A stretch of DNA of 64,000 nt from positions 1 through 64,000 of the forward strand of contig CAJTYW010000005.1 in assembly GCA_910583995.1 (NCBI GenBank). The letters are read 5' to 3'. The notes beneath the pieces are model-generated. The model was not told the origin of the DNA, ran no database searches, and saw only the letters and a list, made by a program, of their open reading frames with translations. Below, in pieces: positions 15,240 to 24,571 of this stretch. A program made the translations under genes and the position numbers. This DNA is from an uncultured Christensenella sp. (lineage in GTDB: Bacteria > Bacillota > Clostridia > Christensenellales > UBA3700). Position 1 is the stretch's first letter. Each line of letters begins with the position of its first letter.

Positions 15240-16658
15240 TCAATAATCAAATGTCTTTGGTTTTCTAACTTTCGCTATAGCTATAAAATCGTGTTCACAA
15301 TACCAAAAATCTTGATTTGAGAATATTGTTTCCAGCTCTTGCAAAGCGTATTTCATAAACATATAATCGTCTTTTTTCTGTTTATTAGTTGGGTCTGCGT
15401 TAGATATTTTCTCAAAGTTGTTGACTCTGTAAGAAAATCTTTCAAAAAAGATTTCGTCACGCTCGTCAATGCTTTTACCCGATAAATCTTTTAAAAATGT
15501 TTCCACTTTTACATCAACATAACCTGCTGACACCAATTGATGGTACAATTTTCTACCATTTTGTCTGTCTGAAAAACCGACGGTTGTATTGCACTTATCT
15601 ACTATTTGTTGTATAACGCCATCGTCATTCAAAGCCAAAACACTTCCATCATCTGAGCCGCGCATAACAATGTATCCATCAGGGGATAAAAACTTGCGTA
15701 ATTTTTTTAGTACCGCAACAGGTTTTTTCAAATGCAACAACAATAACGCCCCAAACATAATGTCAAACTTTTCTATGCCAAGCTCGTTCATTGTTTCTTT
15801 CAAAACATACTCAAAGTCTTCGCTTTCCATATCCATTATTCTAAAAATAAACTTGTTTGAGTCACTGTGGCTTTTTGCGTAATCTATACATTTTTTGCTA
15901 AAATCTATACCTAAAACTTTAACATTATCCATTTTTCCGAATCGCATATTGCCGACAAAATTGTATGCACAACCTAAATCTAATATCCAAATCGGCTTTT
16001 TATCCATACCTGCAATCAATTTATTTAATACTGACATATCGCACTCGTGAGTGTTTTTTGCCTGAATATTTAATCTTTCATATTCCTTGTCAGAATCAGA
16101 TTGATATAGCGACCACCTAATTTTTTTTGTAGGTTTTGCTACAATATTCACAGCTTGCAACATAGTTAAATCGTCTGTCGGTGCTTTTGCAGCTTGCATT
16201 TTTTTGTTATATGCTGCCAATGCATTCTCAACAAAATCCGCTATAGCTTTATAATCACGAGCCTCTAATGGGAATTTTTGAAAATCCCTTAAAGAACGGG
16301 GGATATTTTCTCTTCCCATATCTGAAAAAACTGTAACAATTTGACAATGCTTTTTCAGCCCACTAAGCATATCTTGATGGAAACTCTCCCATTCATATTT
16401 TACCCATTCACTCTCTAAAAACTCTTTTTTACTGCTAACAACAACCAAAACTTTGGTGTTTTCCAAAGCTTCATCAATTGCTCTTTTATACACAGCTTGT
16501 CCCAAACTCAACAAAGACGAATTACTATAAAATGTAGCAATATTTCTGCTTGTAAGTTCGTTATAAATTTCTTCACCTATTTTAGTATCAATTGTCACTC
16601 TTCCTTCAAAATCGTGATTTTTAAAAGATATAAAAACATCACTTTTAATTTCTTCCAT
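15240..16658 (-). CDS. TIR domain fused to a class I SAM-dependent methyltransferase
   Basis: 472 residues. The N-terminal TIR domain (about 5-150) opens with SDVFISFKNHD, has the ERENIPRSL loop and the W-V-x-x-E motif in SEWVKYEWESF, whose glutamate is the catalytic residue of NAD-cleaving TIR enzymes. A linker (150-215) leads to a Rossmann methyltransferase (about 215-370): motif I WILDLGCAYNFVG, an acidic strand end in VLGIDFSKKC, and motif IV/post-I FDIMFGALLLLHL followed by LSPDGYIVMRGSDDGS. The last 100 residues are helical. No membrane segment. It lies 92 bp downstream of an SAH/MTA nucleosidase gene, with no clear promoter between. The start has GGGGAT before ATG. Substrate and signal are unknown. 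TIR proteins often act in anti-phage immunity, but that role is only a possibility here. Confidence 0.85.
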   Translation of the reverse strand: MEEIKSDVFISFKNHDFEGRVTIDTKIGEEIYNELTSRNIATFYSNSSLLSLGQAVYKRAIDEALENTKVLVVVSSKKEFLESEWVKYEWESFHQDMLSGLKKHCQIVTVFSDMGRENIPRSLRDFQKFPLEARDYKAIADFVENALAAYNKKMQAAKAPTDDLTMLQAVNIVAKPTKKIRWSLYQSDSDKEYERLNIQAKNTHECDMSVLNKLIAGMDKKPIWILDLGCAYNFVGNMRFGKMDNVKVLGIDFSKKCIDYAKSHSDSNKFIFRIMDMESEDFEYVLKETMNELGIEKFDIMFGALLLLHLKKPVAVLKKLRKFLSPDGYIVMRGSDDGSVLALNDDGVIQQIVDKCNTTVGFSDRQNGRKLYHQLVSAGYVDVKVETFLKDLSGKSIDERDEIFFERFSYRVNNFEKISNADPTNKQKKDDYMFMKYALQELETIFSNQDFWYCEHDFIAIAKVRKPKTFDY

Positions 16659-16750
16659 AATATCCCCTATTAATTTTTTTAAACATTTTTAAAACCAATT
16701 GTTATTTAAAATTTAATTTAATTTCTATAAATATTACTAATTGTTATTAA

Positions 16751-17452
16751 TTAACACAAATAATCTATCAAAGTTTTAACTGCTTCAACATAAAAAGTTA
16801 CGCCTGCATCAATTGTCGCTTGAAAATCTTCATTAGCATTGTCATCTGCAGAATCAGAAACAGCTTTAATCATTAAAAATGGTACATTATGATTTTTGCA
16901 AGCAAAATAAATGCCCGCACTTTCCATATCACAAATTTCACCGCCAAAATGATTAATTAGCCAGTCTCTGAACTCATTATCGTCCACAAACTTATCTCCA
17001 GATACAATTCTAACAACTTTTTTGTCGCCAATAATAGTTTTTGCTAGTTCCAACATTTGTTTATTAGCATTAAAAACGAAGCTATCTGGTTGGAATAAAT
17101 ATTTACCTGCTTTATTTTTATCTTTATAGCTAGTTGTAAAGTCATAATGAACAATATCGCCTACATACACAACTTCACCACAACCGATTTTATTAGAAAG
17201 ACCACCTACAACACCAAAATTCAAAATGAAGTCAACATTAAACTTTACAATTAACATTTGTGCCGATAAAGCTGCGGCTATTTCACCAACACCGCTATCA
17301 GCCATAAATATTTTACAATCTTTATAATCAAATTCAGTAACTTTTATTTCTCCAAAATCATACTTTTTAACAAACTTGCCAAAAGATTTTATTAAATGTT
17401 CTTGCTCGTCACAAAGAGCAACAACCATACCAATTCTTTTAATTTTATCCAT
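16751..17452 (-). CDS. mtnN: 5'-methylthioadenosine/S-adenosylhomocysteine nucleosidase
   Basis: 233 residues, full length. It cleaves adenine from SAH and methylthioadenosine, recycling the product of SAM-dependent methyltransferases. The fold markers are MADSGVGEIAAALSAQ, LNFGVVGGLS, the substrate-binding glutamate in CDMESAGI and the catalytic aspartate in KAVSDSADDNA; an acidic residue of the ALCDEQEH segment matches the second active-site Glu. It is the gene nearest the origin on the left arm, with a sigma-A promoter at 17475-17503. The following gene encodes a TIR-methyltransferase, which would produce SAH. It can equally be the housekeeping enzyme. Confidence 0.9.
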   Translation of the reverse strand: MDKIKRIGMVVALCDEQEHLIKSFGKFVKKYDFGEIKVTEFDYKDCKIFMADSGVGEIAAALSAQMLIVKFNVDFILNFGVVGGLSNKIGCGEVVYVGDIVHYDFTTSYKDKNKAGKYLFQPDSFVFNANKQMLELAKTIIGDKKVVRIVSGDKFVDDNEFRDWLINHFGGEICDMESAGIYFACKNHNVPFLMIKAVSDSADDNANEDFQATIDAGVTFYVEAVKTLIDYLC

Positions 17453-17474
17453 ATATAATACCTTTTTTTATTTA

Positions 17475-17503
17475 ATTATAACTATAATCATACAAAAAGT
17501 CAA
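17475..17503 (-). promoter_or_regulatory. promoter of mtnN (and probably the TIR-methyltransferase)
   Basis: Minus-strand TTGACT, 17-nt spacer, TATAAT, with a leader of about 16 nt. Confidence 0.75.
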
Positions 17504-17672
17504 TACCATATACGCTTTACATAACTTTATTAACTTTGTAATTAGCTTACATTGCATTTTGCAAAAATTTTTCATTTATATTAACAAAATTTTAACTTAA
17601 TTTATCAAAATTTTAATTATCTACTTTAAAAACATAGATTTTTCCTAATTTAGGCGGACAAATTGGCTAAAA

Positions 17673-17849
17673 TGTGGATAAACACCCTAAAAACAAGCAA
17701 GTTATCCACATTTTGACTGAGTTATCCACATTTTTTTGTAAAAATTATTACATATAAGCTTAAGTTTTATAACTATTAGTTATTATAAACACAAGCAGAT
17801 AAGAAGAATTTAACAAAAAATGTGGATAAACTTGTTTATATGTTGATAA
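17673..17849. other. DnaA-box cluster of the origin
   Basis: Consensus TTATCCACA occurs on the minus strand at 17673-17681, on the plus strand at 17702-17710 and 17722-17730, and on the minus strand at 17821-17829. A TTATCAACA box follows on the minus strand at 17841-17849. Four exact boxes in 160 bp are far above chance. AT-rich sequence flanks them. It lies 220 bp upstream of mtnN. Confidence 0.88.
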
Positions 17850-18208
17850 ATCCACATAAAAATACTTGTATTCAATTTAAAAGCTGCGATATATCGATTA
17901 ATAAACAGGTTTACCACAAATAAGCATAATCTTATTAAAAATATACCATCACTCATAAAGCTTAAATAATGATATACTATTCTATATTACACCTAACACA
18001 AACTATTTATTAAATAGAATAAATACAATACATATTACCCTCTAACCAAGCGTATAAACCTACCGCTAACCCCATTTGATTATTTACTTTCCTATATAAT
18101 AATTAGTCTGCATATAATATCTCTAATATTTTTGCAATTAACTACAAGTTCAAAGGTTAAACAAGCTGTTTTTACGTATTATTTCTTTCGTTGTATAACA
18201 AAATGTTA

Positions 18209-18224
18209 TGTTTCACGTGAAACT
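18209..18224. other. parS site 1
   Basis: TGTTTCACGTGAAACT: exact 14-bp ParB palindrome GTTTCACGTGAAAC, as in Bacillus subtilis parS. Confidence 0.92.
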
Positions 18225-18513
18225 TATTGTTTTTTTGCACATAATCTGCAATACCATATCATCTATTATATCAAAAACTTATACTGCATTATAAGCAAAT
18301 ACTAAACCACTAGTTGAATAAAAGCAAAATATGCAATTATTTATATAAAAGTATTGTATTTTATCACTCCCGTATACAACCACACTACAGCCTATAGGCA
18401 GAAACATTTGTTGACTTCTATTTTTTACATTGCGACACAACATAATTTACAACTATAAACACTTTTGTTTTAACTACCAATTACTGCTGCCCCTTTTTAT
18501 GACACTATACTAT

Positions 18514-18660
18514 AATATAAACTATAAGAAATAAATTTTAATTACCATTAAATTCATATAACTAACGCAATAACTTACTGTCGCGAGCACTTCTAGTTTG
18601 AATCAACAATCGCCGATATCAAATATCACTTCGTGTCGCTTGGCTACAGCTTCCGATAAC
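18514..18660 (-). repeat. hairpin-rich dispersed repeat, decayed inverted copy
   Basis: The plus strand here aligns by eye to the reverse complement of 121-275: ATAAACTATAAGAAATAAAT, then TTTTAATTACCATTAAATT, an ACGCAATA stretch, ACTGTCGCGAGCACTTCTAG and a final CGATAAC. The two perfect hairpins of the intact copy are no longer pairable here, suggesting decay. Confidence 0.65.
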
Positions 18661-19059
18661 ATAAAAAAAACCACCATTAAATTTAAGCAAGCTTTTAACA
18701 AATAAAACTAAATATTTTACTTAACAAATCAAATTCGATATCGCTTTATCAGTATCAATTGCAATAAAACACAACCTTTCCTACATTCAACAACTTCAAT
18801 CAAGATAAACTATCACCAATACACTTATTAGTTCTAAAACAATATATTATAAGACACAAAGTTGTCTTATACCGCTCTTCCAGCTCCTAATATTATCAAT
18901 CACTATATAATATAAGTTAGACTATTTTATCACAAAGTTTAATACTGCAGCAAGGCCATTTAATATCAAAAACTATACCCCTAGAGCAAAAACAGAGTAT
19001 TACAAGCACGGAAACAAAAACCTTGCACACCGCGGTTGTTTTAACAACTATGTGTTATA

Positions 19060-19075
19060 TGTTTCACGTGAAACG
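19060..19075. other. parS site 2
   Basis: TGTTTCACGTGAAACG: exact 14-bp ParB palindrome. Confidence 0.92.
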
Positions 19076-19935
19076 TCCATCAAAATAAAAAATAGCTAAA
19101 TTAATAAATTTATCAATATTAACAATTCACACTATAACGTTATACACTAAAAGTATTTTTAGACACTTGATTTAAACACCCATTACAAATCAAGACTAAT
19201 AAAATTACTTTATAAATTACCCCAATAAATTATTAAACACTCAACACAATATCAAATACCTTATCATTAACAGCAATAAACACTTGCTGCAATTATTTAA
19301 ACAAGAACTACTTTTCACTTTCACGCCCCACCCAACACACTGTGCCTAATCCCACATATTAAAACAGGATGATAAATAATACACAACACCTTCAACTACA
19401 CCTTAATTCTAAAACAAAAACAGATTTTAAATTATACTTACCCCCAAAAGTCATAAACAAGATTTACCCTTCCACCAATACTATACACACAATAATTTTA
19501 TAAAACAGAAAATTAAGTTTCTATAAATCCATTTTTTCAGCAAGAAAAAACCGCGCCTTTATACACCAAGCAAAAAAAAATTCCTGCTCTTAACATAACC
19601 GCACACATTAGTTACACATATAATTATTACAGAAACAAAGATATAAAAAACCATCACATCACTCCATTTAAAAACACAATACCCCCTACAAGACAACTAA
19701 TCAAATCAAAAAAACTTACAACAAACTCACCATATTACCAACACACAATATCAATTAACTTGCTCTTTTTAATCACACACCACTTTAAAATAAAAACTAG
19801 ACTTTTAATAACCAAATACCCCTTTATTTATAATAAAAAGCAAAAATTTTAAATAATATACTAAAAAACTACTAAACTAAAAACTATCTTATTACCTTCA
19901 ACAAAAGAACTGGTACAGATTAAAATAAAAACCCC

Positions 19936-19951
19936 TGTTTCACGTGAAACA
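19936..19951. other. parS site 3
   Basis: TGTTTCACGTGAAACA: perfect 16-bp palindrome. Confidence 0.93.
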
Positions 19952-20434
19952 CATAACCATTGGTTATGCAGCACGAATAAAAGTACATAATTTAAAAAAC
20001 AATTTAAATTAAACAAGACAGTGTAAACAATAATACAAAGACACCTTATATATTAAAAACATACATATATAAACAGCAAATATTTTTAACAAAAAAAGTT
20101 AATAAAACCACAACCCCGCTCTATACGGCACATTATATTTACAACGCGCTACAACACCAAAAAAAAGTTTTATCAAAAAAAATATTTCTGCTCTCATACA
20201 CACAAAAAAACAAGTTTTTAATCACAAGCAATAATTCAAACACATAAAAATACAGTTTTTACGCAGCAACACTTACAAAACTCAACCAAACAAAAAAAAC
20301 TACTTCACAACAATTATAACCAGTTCAAAAACAATATTTATTTTGTTCATTATTAAATTATTATGTAAACCATTTTTATACTTCTCTTACAAATCACTAA
20401 AAAATCACATTTTAAAATTAATTACCAACAAGTC

Positions 20435-20450
20435 TGTTTCACGTGAAACA
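20435..20450. other. parS site 4
   Basis: TGTTTCACGTGAAACA: perfect 16-bp palindrome, at the point where the strand composition changes. Confidence 0.93.
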
Positions 20451-20707
20451 CTTTTGGTTTTATTATATAACAACTAGTTATCTTTTATTGTTTTTATGTT
20501 AATTTTCAAATTAAAACGCCTTGATTAATTTGTTCAGCAATTACCTGCACATAATTTATGACAATTATAGGCATTGTTTACAATTTTCAACTTTTAACTT
20601 CTACTTTTGTAATAATGTTCTATTTTTTATTATTTTCAAGGATTTTTATTGTAAAATACAGCATATTTTTGCCTGATTTTATGTGCTTATTTTTACTCCG
20701 ATAAAAT

Positions 20708-20723
20708 TGTTTATCGTGAAACA
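20708..20723. other. degenerate parS-like site
   Basis: TGTTTATCGTGAAACA differs from parS at two central positions. It may bind ParB weakly or be a decayed site. Confidence 0.5.
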
Positions 20724-20851
20724 TTCTCTAGCCTAATACTGGCTTAGTTTATAACTTGTTACTATTTTTTGGAATAATATTGGCTATTTAGCAAATTGTT
20801 TTACACACATTTTTGACAACATTTTCCTTTGTCCGATATTTTAAAATTGTG

Positions 20852-20874
20852 TGTTTCACGGGTTTTGTGAAACA
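20852..20874. other. parS half-sites separated by 7 bp
   Basis: TGTTTCAC, then GGGTTTT, then GTGAAACA: both exact half-sites with an inserted spacer. Canonical ParB binding needs the halves abutted, so this could be an insertion-inactivated parS or a hairpin. Confidence 0.6.
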
Positions 20875-21261
20875 ATTTTTTACTATTTTAAATCTTATCT
20901 ATTTTTATGACTTTTATTGATTTTTTTGATAAAATTCCCTGCTTTTTCTCATTGTTTTAGGCTATTTTATTGTTTTTTAGTTAAATTTTTATCTTTTTTC
21001 CTGTTTTTTTGCTGCTATATTTATGATACACAATCTTTTTTTTCTTAGCTTTCATCTTCCTTAACTATAATTACTTAATTTTTGATTGCTTTGTTTATTG
21101 ACCAATATTTTTAATTTTTTTCTTTTTATTTTGTTGTTTTACTGACAATTTTCTTAATATTGCATTGTTGTTCATAAGTTTAAAAGGAAAATGGTCTTGC
21201 TTTTTTTGATTATTTAATATCTTTAAGCTGAATATTAAAATTATAAATTTATCGCATTTGG

Positions 21262-21290
21262 TTGACTTAATATTTTTTTTAATATATAAT
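21262..21290 (+). promoter_or_regulatory. promoter of rpmH
   Basis: TTGACT, 17-nt spacer, TATAAT, giving a leader of about 130 nt before rpmH. Confidence 0.75.
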
Positions 21291-21425
21291 AATATCGAAA
21301 TTGTGTAATTTTGCATTAAATTTTCAGGTTAAATTAATTGGCTTTGCCTAAAGAAAAACCTATTTTTAGTCATTATTGCAACTAAATTATTTAGAGATTA
21401 ATTAACAAAAGTGAGGAATAGAAAA

Positions 21426-21560
21426 ATGAAAAGAACTTATCAACCTAAAAAAAGACAAAGAAGTAAAGTTCACGGTTTCAGAAAAAGAATGGCTTCAGCT
21501 TCTGGTCGTAACGTTATCAAGAGAAGAAGAAATAAGGGCAGAGCTAGACTTTCTGCATAA
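21426..21560 (+). CDS. rpmH: 50S ribosomal protein bL34
   Basis: 44 residues, MKRTYQPKKRQRSKVHGF onwards, ending GRARLSA, the full-length and almost invariant bL34 sequence. GAGG lies about 8 nt before the ATG. As in most Firmicutes it borders the origin, but here its neighbour on the other side is the gene-free origin region, not dnaA. A terminator at 21607-21630 separates it from rnpA. Confidence 0.97.
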   Translation: MKRTYQPKKRQRSKVHGFRKRMASASGRNVIKRRRNKGRARLSA

Positions 21561-21891
21561 ACTTAAGGCAACTATCGCCTTAAAAGATGAGCGATTTCAT
21601 CATTTTAGGCTGATTTTTTCAGCCTTTTTTGATAAATTGTGCTTTTGCCGTTTTATTTGATTTACTATTTAGCGGTTTGGTTTAACTTTTTTGTAAAATT
21701 TAAATTCTCCATTTACCGCTTTTTATAACAAATTTATTGTTTATAAGTGTTATTTCGCACTGCATTGTATAACTTTTACTTTGGTTAAGCACTTTAATTG
21801 TAGCAATTTTTTTAAAATATTTTACATAAGCTTTGTTACTATTAATGTTTTTATTTTTTTACTAGCAAGATTGCTTAGATTTGGAGGATAA
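21561..21891. other. rpmH-rnpA intergenic region
   Basis: 331 bp holding an AAGGC/GCCTT hairpin just after rpmH and the terminator at 21607-21630; otherwise T-rich with no gene. rpmH and rnpA are usually nearly contiguous, so the gap is unusual. Confidence 0.7.
21607..21630 (+). terminator. terminator after rpmH
   Basis: Stem AGGCTGA / TCAGCCT with a 5-nt loop and TTTTT. Confidence 0.85.
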
Positions 21892-22251
21892 ATGAATAAA
21901 ATCTACAGATTAAAATCTTCAAAATCCTTTGAATATATACACAAGCACGGAAAATCTTTTGCTAATAGCAATTTAGTTTTAGTTTATACTCCTACTAAAT
22001 TCAATTTGAAAGTCGGTTTTTCAGTTAGCAAAAAACTTGGTAAAGCTGTCATCAGAAACAAAGTAAAACGCAGACTTCGTGAAGGGTTTAGGATAATGAT
22101 TCCTTATTTAAATCCGCATTACAATTATATGATAATTGCAAGACAAGCTGCTGCTGAGTGTGACTATCATCAACTACTTTCTTCCTTAAAGCATTTGCTT
22201 TTAAAGGCTAATTTAGTTGAAAATAAACAAGAATTTGATAAATTGAAATAG
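21892..22251 (+). CDS. rnpA: ribonuclease P protein component
   Basis: 119 residues, normal length. The RNR signature (KKLGKAVIRNKVKRRLREGF) and the preceding VGFSVSKK strand are diagnostic. It binds the RNase P RNA and helps position pre-tRNA 5' leaders. GGAGG lies 5 nt before the ATG. First gene of the rnpA-yidD-yidC-jag run. Confidence 0.96.
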   Translation: MNKIYRLKSSKSFEYIHKHGKSFANSNLVLVYTPTKFNLKVGFSVSKKLGKAVIRNKVKRRLREGFRIMIPYLNPHYNYMIIARQAAAECDYHQLLSSLKHLLLKANLVENKQEFDKLK

Positions 22252-22419
22252 TATAATGTGTTGTTTTTTTAATCAATTATTTTGAGATTGTTTTGATTTT
22301 ATAAACTTATTTTAGAATATTTATAAACAATAAAATTTCAAATAAAATGACATTCTTTTACAAAATTATAAATTTAATCATTTATTAATAGGTTAATATT
22401 TGATTATCCCTATAAAAAA

Positions 22420-22671
22420 ATGAAAATAATAAAAAAAGTATTTACTGCACCTGTCAAATATTACAAATATTGTATAAATCCACTTATACCTAATAATTGC
22501 AGATATACACCTTCTTGTTCTGCCTATATGCAACAGGCTATTAACAAAAGGGGAGTATTTTGTGGTGTATTTTTAGGCTTATACAGGATTTTGAGATGTA
22601 ACCCTTTTAGCAAAGGTGGATTTGACCCAGTAAAAAATAATTATAAAGGAAATGCTAAGTGGCTATTATGA
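22420..22671 (+). CDS. yidD: membrane protein insertion efficiency factor YidD
   Basis: 83 residues. The family motif CRYTPSCSAYMQQAI and the end NPFSKGGFDPV are diagnostic. YidD assists YidC at the membrane. The ATG at 22420 has no clear ribosome site and lies 168 bp after rnpA. The 3' end overlaps the GTG start of yidC by 13 bp. Confidence 0.94.
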   Translation: MKIIKKVFTAPVKYYKYCINPLIPNNCRYTPSCSAYMQQAINKRGVFCGVFLGLYRILRCNPFSKGGFDPVKNNYKGNAKWLL

Positions 22672-23681
22672 TGGATTTTATGTCTTTACTCACAGCCATT
22701 CCCGAACATACCAACTTTATTGCTAAATTTATTGAAGTTTTAAATAACGGAATATTTAATTCAGGCGTTACTGTTGGAACATTCGGTGTAACGGTTATCG
22801 TATTTACGCTAATATTTAAATTTGCATTGCTACCGCTTGATTTGTGGCAAAAATTTTCTATGCGTAAACAAAACAAAACTATGGAAAGACTTCGCCCACA
22901 GCTTGAAAAACTTGAAAAGCAGTATGCAAATCAACCGGACAAGCTAAAACAAAAGCAAGCAGAGCTTCAAAAAGGACAATTGGGCGGAATGTTTGGTTCT
23001 TGTCTTCCTATGTTAGTTACAATGGTAGTTTTCTTTGTAGTTTTAGGCGGATTTAATGATTATATTCGTGTAGAAAATGAAAAAATTGTATACACTATTG
23101 CAGAAGCCTACAATACAGCTTTAGCAAATGGCACATCATTATCTCCTGAACAGATTGCAGGAATGTATCATATTGAAAAATTCTTATGGATTTCAAATAT
23201 TTATATGCCTGACACTTGGAGTGCAGTTATTCCTACAATGGAGCAGTATGTAGGTAGCGGTATGGGTGCTTTAAATGCAACACGCCCAGATATTGCTAAT
23301 ATTCCTAACTGGTATGAAGTTTTGATTAAACCAGCTGCAGATGTATATAATAAATCATCTTTCTGGAATATAGGTAAATGGAATGGTTATTTGGTATTGC
23401 CTATATTGTCAATTATCACTTCAATTTTAAGTGCTAAACTTTTGGGAACTTCTCAAGCAAACACTGCAATGGGTACAAAAGAACAACAGAAATCTGCACA
23501 GAAAACACAAAAATTTATGAATTATATTATGCCTGTAATGTTTGGTGTATTCTCATTATTCTATTCATCAGCATTTGCATTATATATATTTATCAGCTCA
23601 TTATTCTCTACAATTTTCAACTTGATATTCAACTTAATTAGCAAAAATGTAGATAAAAAGAAAGCTGAAATTGTCGCATAA
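22659..23681 (+). CDS. yidC: membrane protein insertase YidC/Oxa1
   Basis: 340 residues, the short Gram-positive type with five membrane segments (first near 35-60). The GTG at 22659 is preceded by AAAGGA at 8 nt; ATGs at 22668 and 22671 are alternatives but too far from that site. No lipobox cysteine is seen at the N-terminus. The conserved groove arginine of this family appears as lysine (TLIFKFALLPLD). A larger than usual external loop lies between segments 2 and 3 (about 130-235). Confidence 0.93.
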   Translation: MAIMMDFMSLLTAIPEHTNFIAKFIEVLNNGIFNSGVTVGTFGVTVIVFTLIFKFALLPLDLWQKFSMRKQNKTMERLRPQLEKLEKQYANQPDKLKQKQAELQKGQLGGMFGSCLPMLVTMVVFFVVLGGFNDYIRVENEKIVYTIAEAYNTALANGTSLSPEQIAGMYHIEKFLWISNIYMPDTWSAVIPTMEQYVGSGMGALNATRPDIANIPNWYEVLIKPAADVYNKSSFWNIGKWNGYLVLPILSIITSILSAKLLGTSQANTAMGTKEQQKSAQKTQKFMNYIMPVMFGVFSLFYSSAFALYIFISSLFSTIFNLIFNLISKNVDKKKAEIVA

Positions 23682-23692
23682 TAAAGGAGAAA

Positions 23693-24466
23693 ATGATGGA
23701 ATTCAGAGCAAAAACAGTTGAAGAAGCTATTGAAATCGGTCTTCAGGAATTAAACCTTTCTAAAGAAGATGCAGATATAGAAATCCTTCAAAAATCGGGG
23801 CTTCTTAAAAAAGCAGTAGTAAATATTGAAAAAAAAGAGTTTAAAAAAGCTACTGCAGAAGATATTGAGAATAGTATTGTAGATAACCAAAATCAAGAAG
23901 AAAAGGCTCAAAAGAAACTACACGAGAGTGATATGCCTGTTGTTAACTTTTTGACTGAATTATTAGGCAATATGGGGCTTGATTGCGAGCTTGACTTTAA
24001 GTCAAACAGAGATGTTCTTCATATTATTATCAAAGGTCAAGATACAAATCTTGCTATCGGTTATCGTGGTGAAACTTTAGATAGTTTGCAATATTTATGT
24101 CTTTTAGTAGCTAACAAAACTACAAGATTCAAAAAAAGACTTATTATTGATGCGGAAGGTTACCGTGAAATGCGTGCTAAAACCTTAACAGAACTTTCTC
24201 AAAAGCTTGCTAAAAAGGTTGCTAAAACAGGCACAAGCATTGAACTTGAACCAATGAATCCGTTTGAGAGAAGAGTTATTCACACAACACTTCAGGACGA
24301 TGCTTTTGTTACTACTTCAAGTGAAGGGGAAGAACCTAACAGATATGTTGTTATATCCCCAATTAAAAAAGAAACTAATATGTATGACAATGAGTCAAAA
24401 TACAATTTTAAAAAATACGGTACGGGTAAAACACGTTCTTTCGGACAAAAAAATAAGAGATTTTAA
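23693..24466 (+). CDS. jag: RNA-binding protein Jag/KhpB
   Basis: 257 residues: Jag-N domain (about 1-50), an acidic/basic linker, a KH domain (about 85-155, with the GYRGETLDSLQYL loop) and an R3H domain (about 155-225, containing NPFERRVIHTTLQDD). In Firmicutes it pairs with KhpA to bind many transcripts and influence cell division and sporulation. AAAGGAG precedes the ATG; yidC lies 11 bp upstream. The last 30 residues are extra and basic. A terminator follows at 24473-24498. Confidence 0.94.
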   Translation: MMEFRAKTVEEAIEIGLQELNLSKEDADIEILQKSGLLKKAVVNIEKKEFKKATAEDIENSIVDNQNQEEKAQKKLHESDMPVVNFLTELLGNMGLDCELDFKSNRDVLHIIIKGQDTNLAIGYRGETLDSLQYLCLLVANKTTRFKKRLIIDAEGYREMRAKTLTELSQKLAKKVAKTGTSIELEPMNPFERRVIHTTLQDDAFVTTSSEGEEPNRYVVISPIKKETNMYDNESKYNFKKYGTGKTRSFGQKNKRF

Positions 24467-24472
24467 TAAGAA

Positions 24473-24498
24473 AAAAGAGCGTATTATTTCGCTCTTTT
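24473..24498 (+). terminator. terminator after jag
   Basis: Stem AAAAGAGCG / CGCTCTTTT with an 8-nt loop, then T-rich. Confidence 0.85.
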
Positions 24499-24571
24499 AC
24501 TTTTTTAATATCTTATAAATTTTAAATTAAGGTTTTGTCATTATATTTAATATTTAAATGCTAAAACCTTA

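Larger units (their letters stand above)
17453..21425. other. oriC: gene-free replication-origin region
   Basis: Nearly 4 kb without a supportable gene in an otherwise dense window. Genes to the left all run leftward; genes to the right mostly run rightward, as expected at a bidirectional origin. From about 17.9 to 20.34 kb the plus strand is strongly A- and C-rich with very few G. From about 20.46 kb to rpmH it is strongly T-rich. DnaA boxes lie at 17673-17849 and parS sites at 18209, 19060, 19936 and 20435. A decayed copy of the 111-277 repeat lies at 18514-18660. Confidence 0.85.

Noticed and set aside
21095..21316. Minus-strand open frame in the origin region
   Set aside because: Composed of Lys/Asn/Ile runs from AT-rich DNA, no ribosome site, and overlaps the rpmH promoter.
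22668..22671. ATG starts for yidC
   Set aside because: The AAAGGA site lies at correct distance from the GTG at 22659, not from these ATGs; they remain alternatives.
23789..23800. CAAAAATCGGGG inside jag
   Set aside because: Resembles the dispersed intergenic word but is explained by coding sequence (QKSGL codons) and lacks the TATTAAT part.
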